A DNA stretch of 32,670 nt from Bacteriovorax stolpii (GTDB lineage Bacteria; Bdellovibrionota; UBA2428): positions 1-32,670 of the forward strand of contig CAMCVE010000007.1 in NCBI GenBank assembly GCA_945881775.1, written 5' to 3'. A program made the translations under genes and the position numbers. The notes under the pieces were generated by a model, which had not been told where the DNA came from, made no database searches, and saw nothing but the letters and a program-made list of their open reading frames with translations. Positions 30,873-32,670 of the stretch are shown in pieces; the first letter of the stretch is position 1; each line of letters starts with the position of its first letter.

Positions 30873-32249
30873 ACACTCTTCAAAAAAATGAGCGATAGAC
30901 ACGGAGCGTTCTTCGCCTTTCGCCTCGTAGGAGTCCATGACCTTGAGACCAAACAGCGCCACGATCTCCTGAGGAGAATCTTGACTCACGAGCACCGGCC
31001 ATTGACGCCAGTAAGGCTTCGGCACTCCAAAAGCCTTAAGGAGGCTTTGGTGACGACTGAGCTCCGCTGCACTCATTGACCGCAAAAGCAGGGGCCAAGG
31101 CGTGCGTTCCCAGGAAAGCAAAAGAGTCCCCGCTCCGACGCGTTGTCCAGGACGAGTGAAGGCTGCCATCACACTCAGATTCACGGGAGCCTGACGAATA
31201 TTCGACGAGGGAAGAAAGCTCCAAGCAAGAGAGGCCCCGACCGAGGAGCGCTTCGAAAACTCGAGCGAGCGGGGTTCTTGCCAAAGCTGACCGAATTCCG
31301 TCTCTGAACTAAAAATAACCATGTCGGAGCGACGAAGAAAGCTTCCTGCCGGATGCACGAGCTCATCTCCTCGAAGAAGCGCTTCGACAAGTGCAGGCTG
31401 TGACACGAGACCCAGGCGCTTGAGCCAAAAACGAAGAACGCGACGCTGCAGGGGAGCGGGCCAACGCTCGAGCCAGGCCACAGAAAGCGTTTCTTTGGGA
31501 CCTTCGAGCTGGGTCTCCATCCATGCGTCCCAAGCGCTCTCTTCTTCTTCAATTCGTTCGGCCGCGCGCGCCAGATTGCGGAGCGATCCGACTCGAGTCT
31601 CTTCCAGCTGGGGAATCAGAACATTTCGGATGTGATTGCGCAGGTAAACACCGCGCTCATTGGAGGGATCTTCCACCCAGGCCAAGCGATGCGCACGGGC
31701 GTAGTCTTCGAGCTCGCTGCGAGTCGCGCTGAGAAGAGGCTTGATCCAGGGACCGTCTTTGGGGCGCATCCCCGCGAGTCCGTTAGAACCCGTGCCAGAC
31801 ATGGCACGCATCAAGAAGGTTTCGGCGTTGTCGTCGGCATGATGAGCTGTCGCGATGCGCTGGCAACCCAGGTCTTTGGCGAGCTCAAAAAGCGCTTTGC
31901 GGCGCAGATTGCGCAACTCTTCTTGGTTCGTGCGTTCTGGAGGCACGATCCGTAAGGCGTGAAGCTTCAGATGCAGACGCTCCGCAAGAACCTTGACCCA
32001 CATGGCTTCGCGCTCCGAAGCCTCGCCGCGTGTTCCGTGGTCGACATGAGCCACTTCGACTTGAACGCCAAGAGTGCGAGCCACTCGAGCGAGGGCATGC
32101 ATTAGGACGGACGAATCCAGGCCTCCCGAGACGGCCACAAGCACCTTGTCGCCTTCTTTGACGAGCGATCTTCGACGAACAAAAGTGAGGATCTCCTGAA
32201 TCAGGCGATGCTGCGTGGGGGACTCGATTTGCTTGTTAGGAGTGTCCAT
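30858..32249 (-). CDS. tilS: TilS, tRNA(Ile)-lysidine synthetase
   Basis: This 463-residue protein has the PP-loop VAVSGGLDSSVLM (Ser-Gly-Gly-Leu-Asp-Ser 41-46), HVDHGTRGEAS and TAHHADDNAETFLMR, all of TilS. The middle substrate-binding part and a C-terminal domain follow, giving normal full length. It attaches lysine to C34 of the CAU-anticodon tRNA-Ile so that it reads AUA; this is essential in most bacteria. The ATG at 32249 is three bases after the upstream stop. It is followed by ftsH, a tilS-ftsH order common in bacteria. Confidence 0.94.
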   Translation of the reverse strand: MDTPNKQIESPTQHRLIQEILTFVRRRSLVKEGDKVLVAVSGGLDSSVLMHALARVARTLGVQVEVAHVDHGTRGEASEREAMWVKVLAERLHLKLHALRIVPPERTNQEELRNLRRKALFELAKDLGCQRIATAHHADDNAETFLMRAMSGTGSNGLAGMRPKDGPWIKPLLSATRSELEDYARAHRLAWVEDPSNERGVYLRNHIRNVLIPQLEETRVGSLRNLARAAERIEEEESAWDAWMETQLEGPKETLSVAWLERWPAPLQRRVLRFWLKRLGLVSQPALVEALLRGDELVHPAGSFLRRSDMVIFSSETEFGQLWQEPRSLEFSKRSSVGASLAWSFLPSSNIRQAPVNLSVMAAFTRPGQRVGAGTLLLSWERTPWPLLLRSMSAAELSRHQSLLKAFGVPKPYWRQWPVLVSQDSPQEIVALFGLKVMDSYEAKGEERSVSIAHFFEECLKPV

Positions 32250-32252
32250 TGC

Positions 32253-32670
32253 TCAATAGGCCTCGCCCTCGGGAACATCGATGCTTGCGGGTTCGATGAG
32301 GGCCTCGGGATCTTCCCCACCTTCAATGTAAGCCTCTTCTTCGAAAAGAGGCTGAGGCTCTTCACCCTCGATTGTCGGTCGTTGTTCGGGGAACTGCGAA
32401 GTCCCATCCCCACTTGCTGGATCGACTCGCTCGGGGGGCTCCCCTTCGCTGGCGAGTCCACGGTCGTTGAGCTGCTCTTTGAGTTTCACGCGCGAGCCGC
32501 TGCGACCCTGTGCCATTTCACTCCGCGTGGGACGTTCAGAGGGAAGAAGCTTCTCGGTTGGAGCCTCGGAGGATTCGCGCGGCCTCTTCGACTGGCGAAC
32601 GAGTGCACGAGGGGACTCCTGATTCGCAGATCGTTCGACGTACTCTGCGGGCTCACGGCTTTCCTGAGTG
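32253..32670 (-). CDS. C-terminal part of an unidentified disordered, acidic-tailed protein
   Basis: The frame is open to the right edge of the window, so only the last 138 residues are seen. The first 65 are basic and polar (VERSANQ, RALVRQSKRP, SEMAQGRSG), and the last 70 are strongly acidic with Pro and Glu (EGEEPQPLFEEEAY, EGGEDPEALIEP, DVPEGEAY). No domain is visible and it looks disordered. An ATG at 32516 is internal, since coding-like sequence continues upstream. It is three bases ahead of tilS and thus in its operon. Confidence 0.55.
   Translation of the reverse strand, partial: TQESREPAEYVERSANQESPRALVRQSKRPRESSEAPTEKLLPSERPTRSEMAQGRSGSRVKLKEQLNDRGLASEGEPPERVDPASGDGTSQFPEQRPTIEGEEPQPLFEEEAYIEGGEDPEALIEPASIDVPEGEAY

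Overview
The window is a gene-dense stretch of a Gram-negative bacterial chromosome with moderately high GC. Several lipoprotein signals, a C-terminal-Phe outer-membrane protein, MurJ and L,D-transpeptidase show a diderm envelope. The c-di-AMP synthase operon (ftsH-cdaA-ybbR-glmM) in a diderm and a remnant of a CSDTRYT-type DUF1566 lipoprotein point to Bdellovibrionota or a relative. This placement is inferred from family knowledge, not proven.

Layout. Positions 1-9.3 kb hold short, mostly independent genes: an ExoD-family C-terminus, a metzincin-like lipoprotein, phoX and a LysE exporter, an L,D-transpeptidase, a decayed lipoprotein gene, a TruC-like pseudouridine synthase, a lipoprotein tyrosine phosphatase, a GNAT acetyltransferase, a UvrC/Cho-like GIY-YIG protein and a stand-alone E2-type acyltransferase. 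Positions 9.4-16.5 kb hold radD divergent from a nitroreductase-HAD-murJ operon, then a secreted SleB-like protein with a small partner, then ogt. Positions 16.5-20.1 kb look more accessory: an outer-membrane protein, a large glycine-rich lipoprotein of plainer, AT-richer composition, a higBA toxin-antitoxin operon with three phased operators, and tRNA-Ala(GGC). Positions 20.4-25.0 kb hold a 79-residue coiled-coil protein and a 1401-residue exported protein with an internal duplication that I cannot assign. From 25.1 kb to the right edge a minus-strand operon reads: unknown disordered C-terminus, tilS, ftsH, cdaA, ybbR, glmM, tsaE, and a possible 32-residue membrane peptide.

Working together. 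The right-hand operon joins tRNA modification (tilS, tsaE), membrane proteolysis (ftsH), c-di-AMP synthesis and its regulator (cdaA, ybbR) and the first committed peptidoglycan precursor step (glmM). murJ, the L,D-transpeptidase and the SleB-like protein add further cell-wall functions.

The most unexpected signal is in the promoters. Many first-in-transcript genes have no Shine-Dalgarno sequence. Instead they have a -35/-10 pair whose -10 box ends only 6-10 bases before the start codon, which predicts leaderless mRNAs. Most operon-internal genes in the same window do carry good Shine-Dalgarno sequences.
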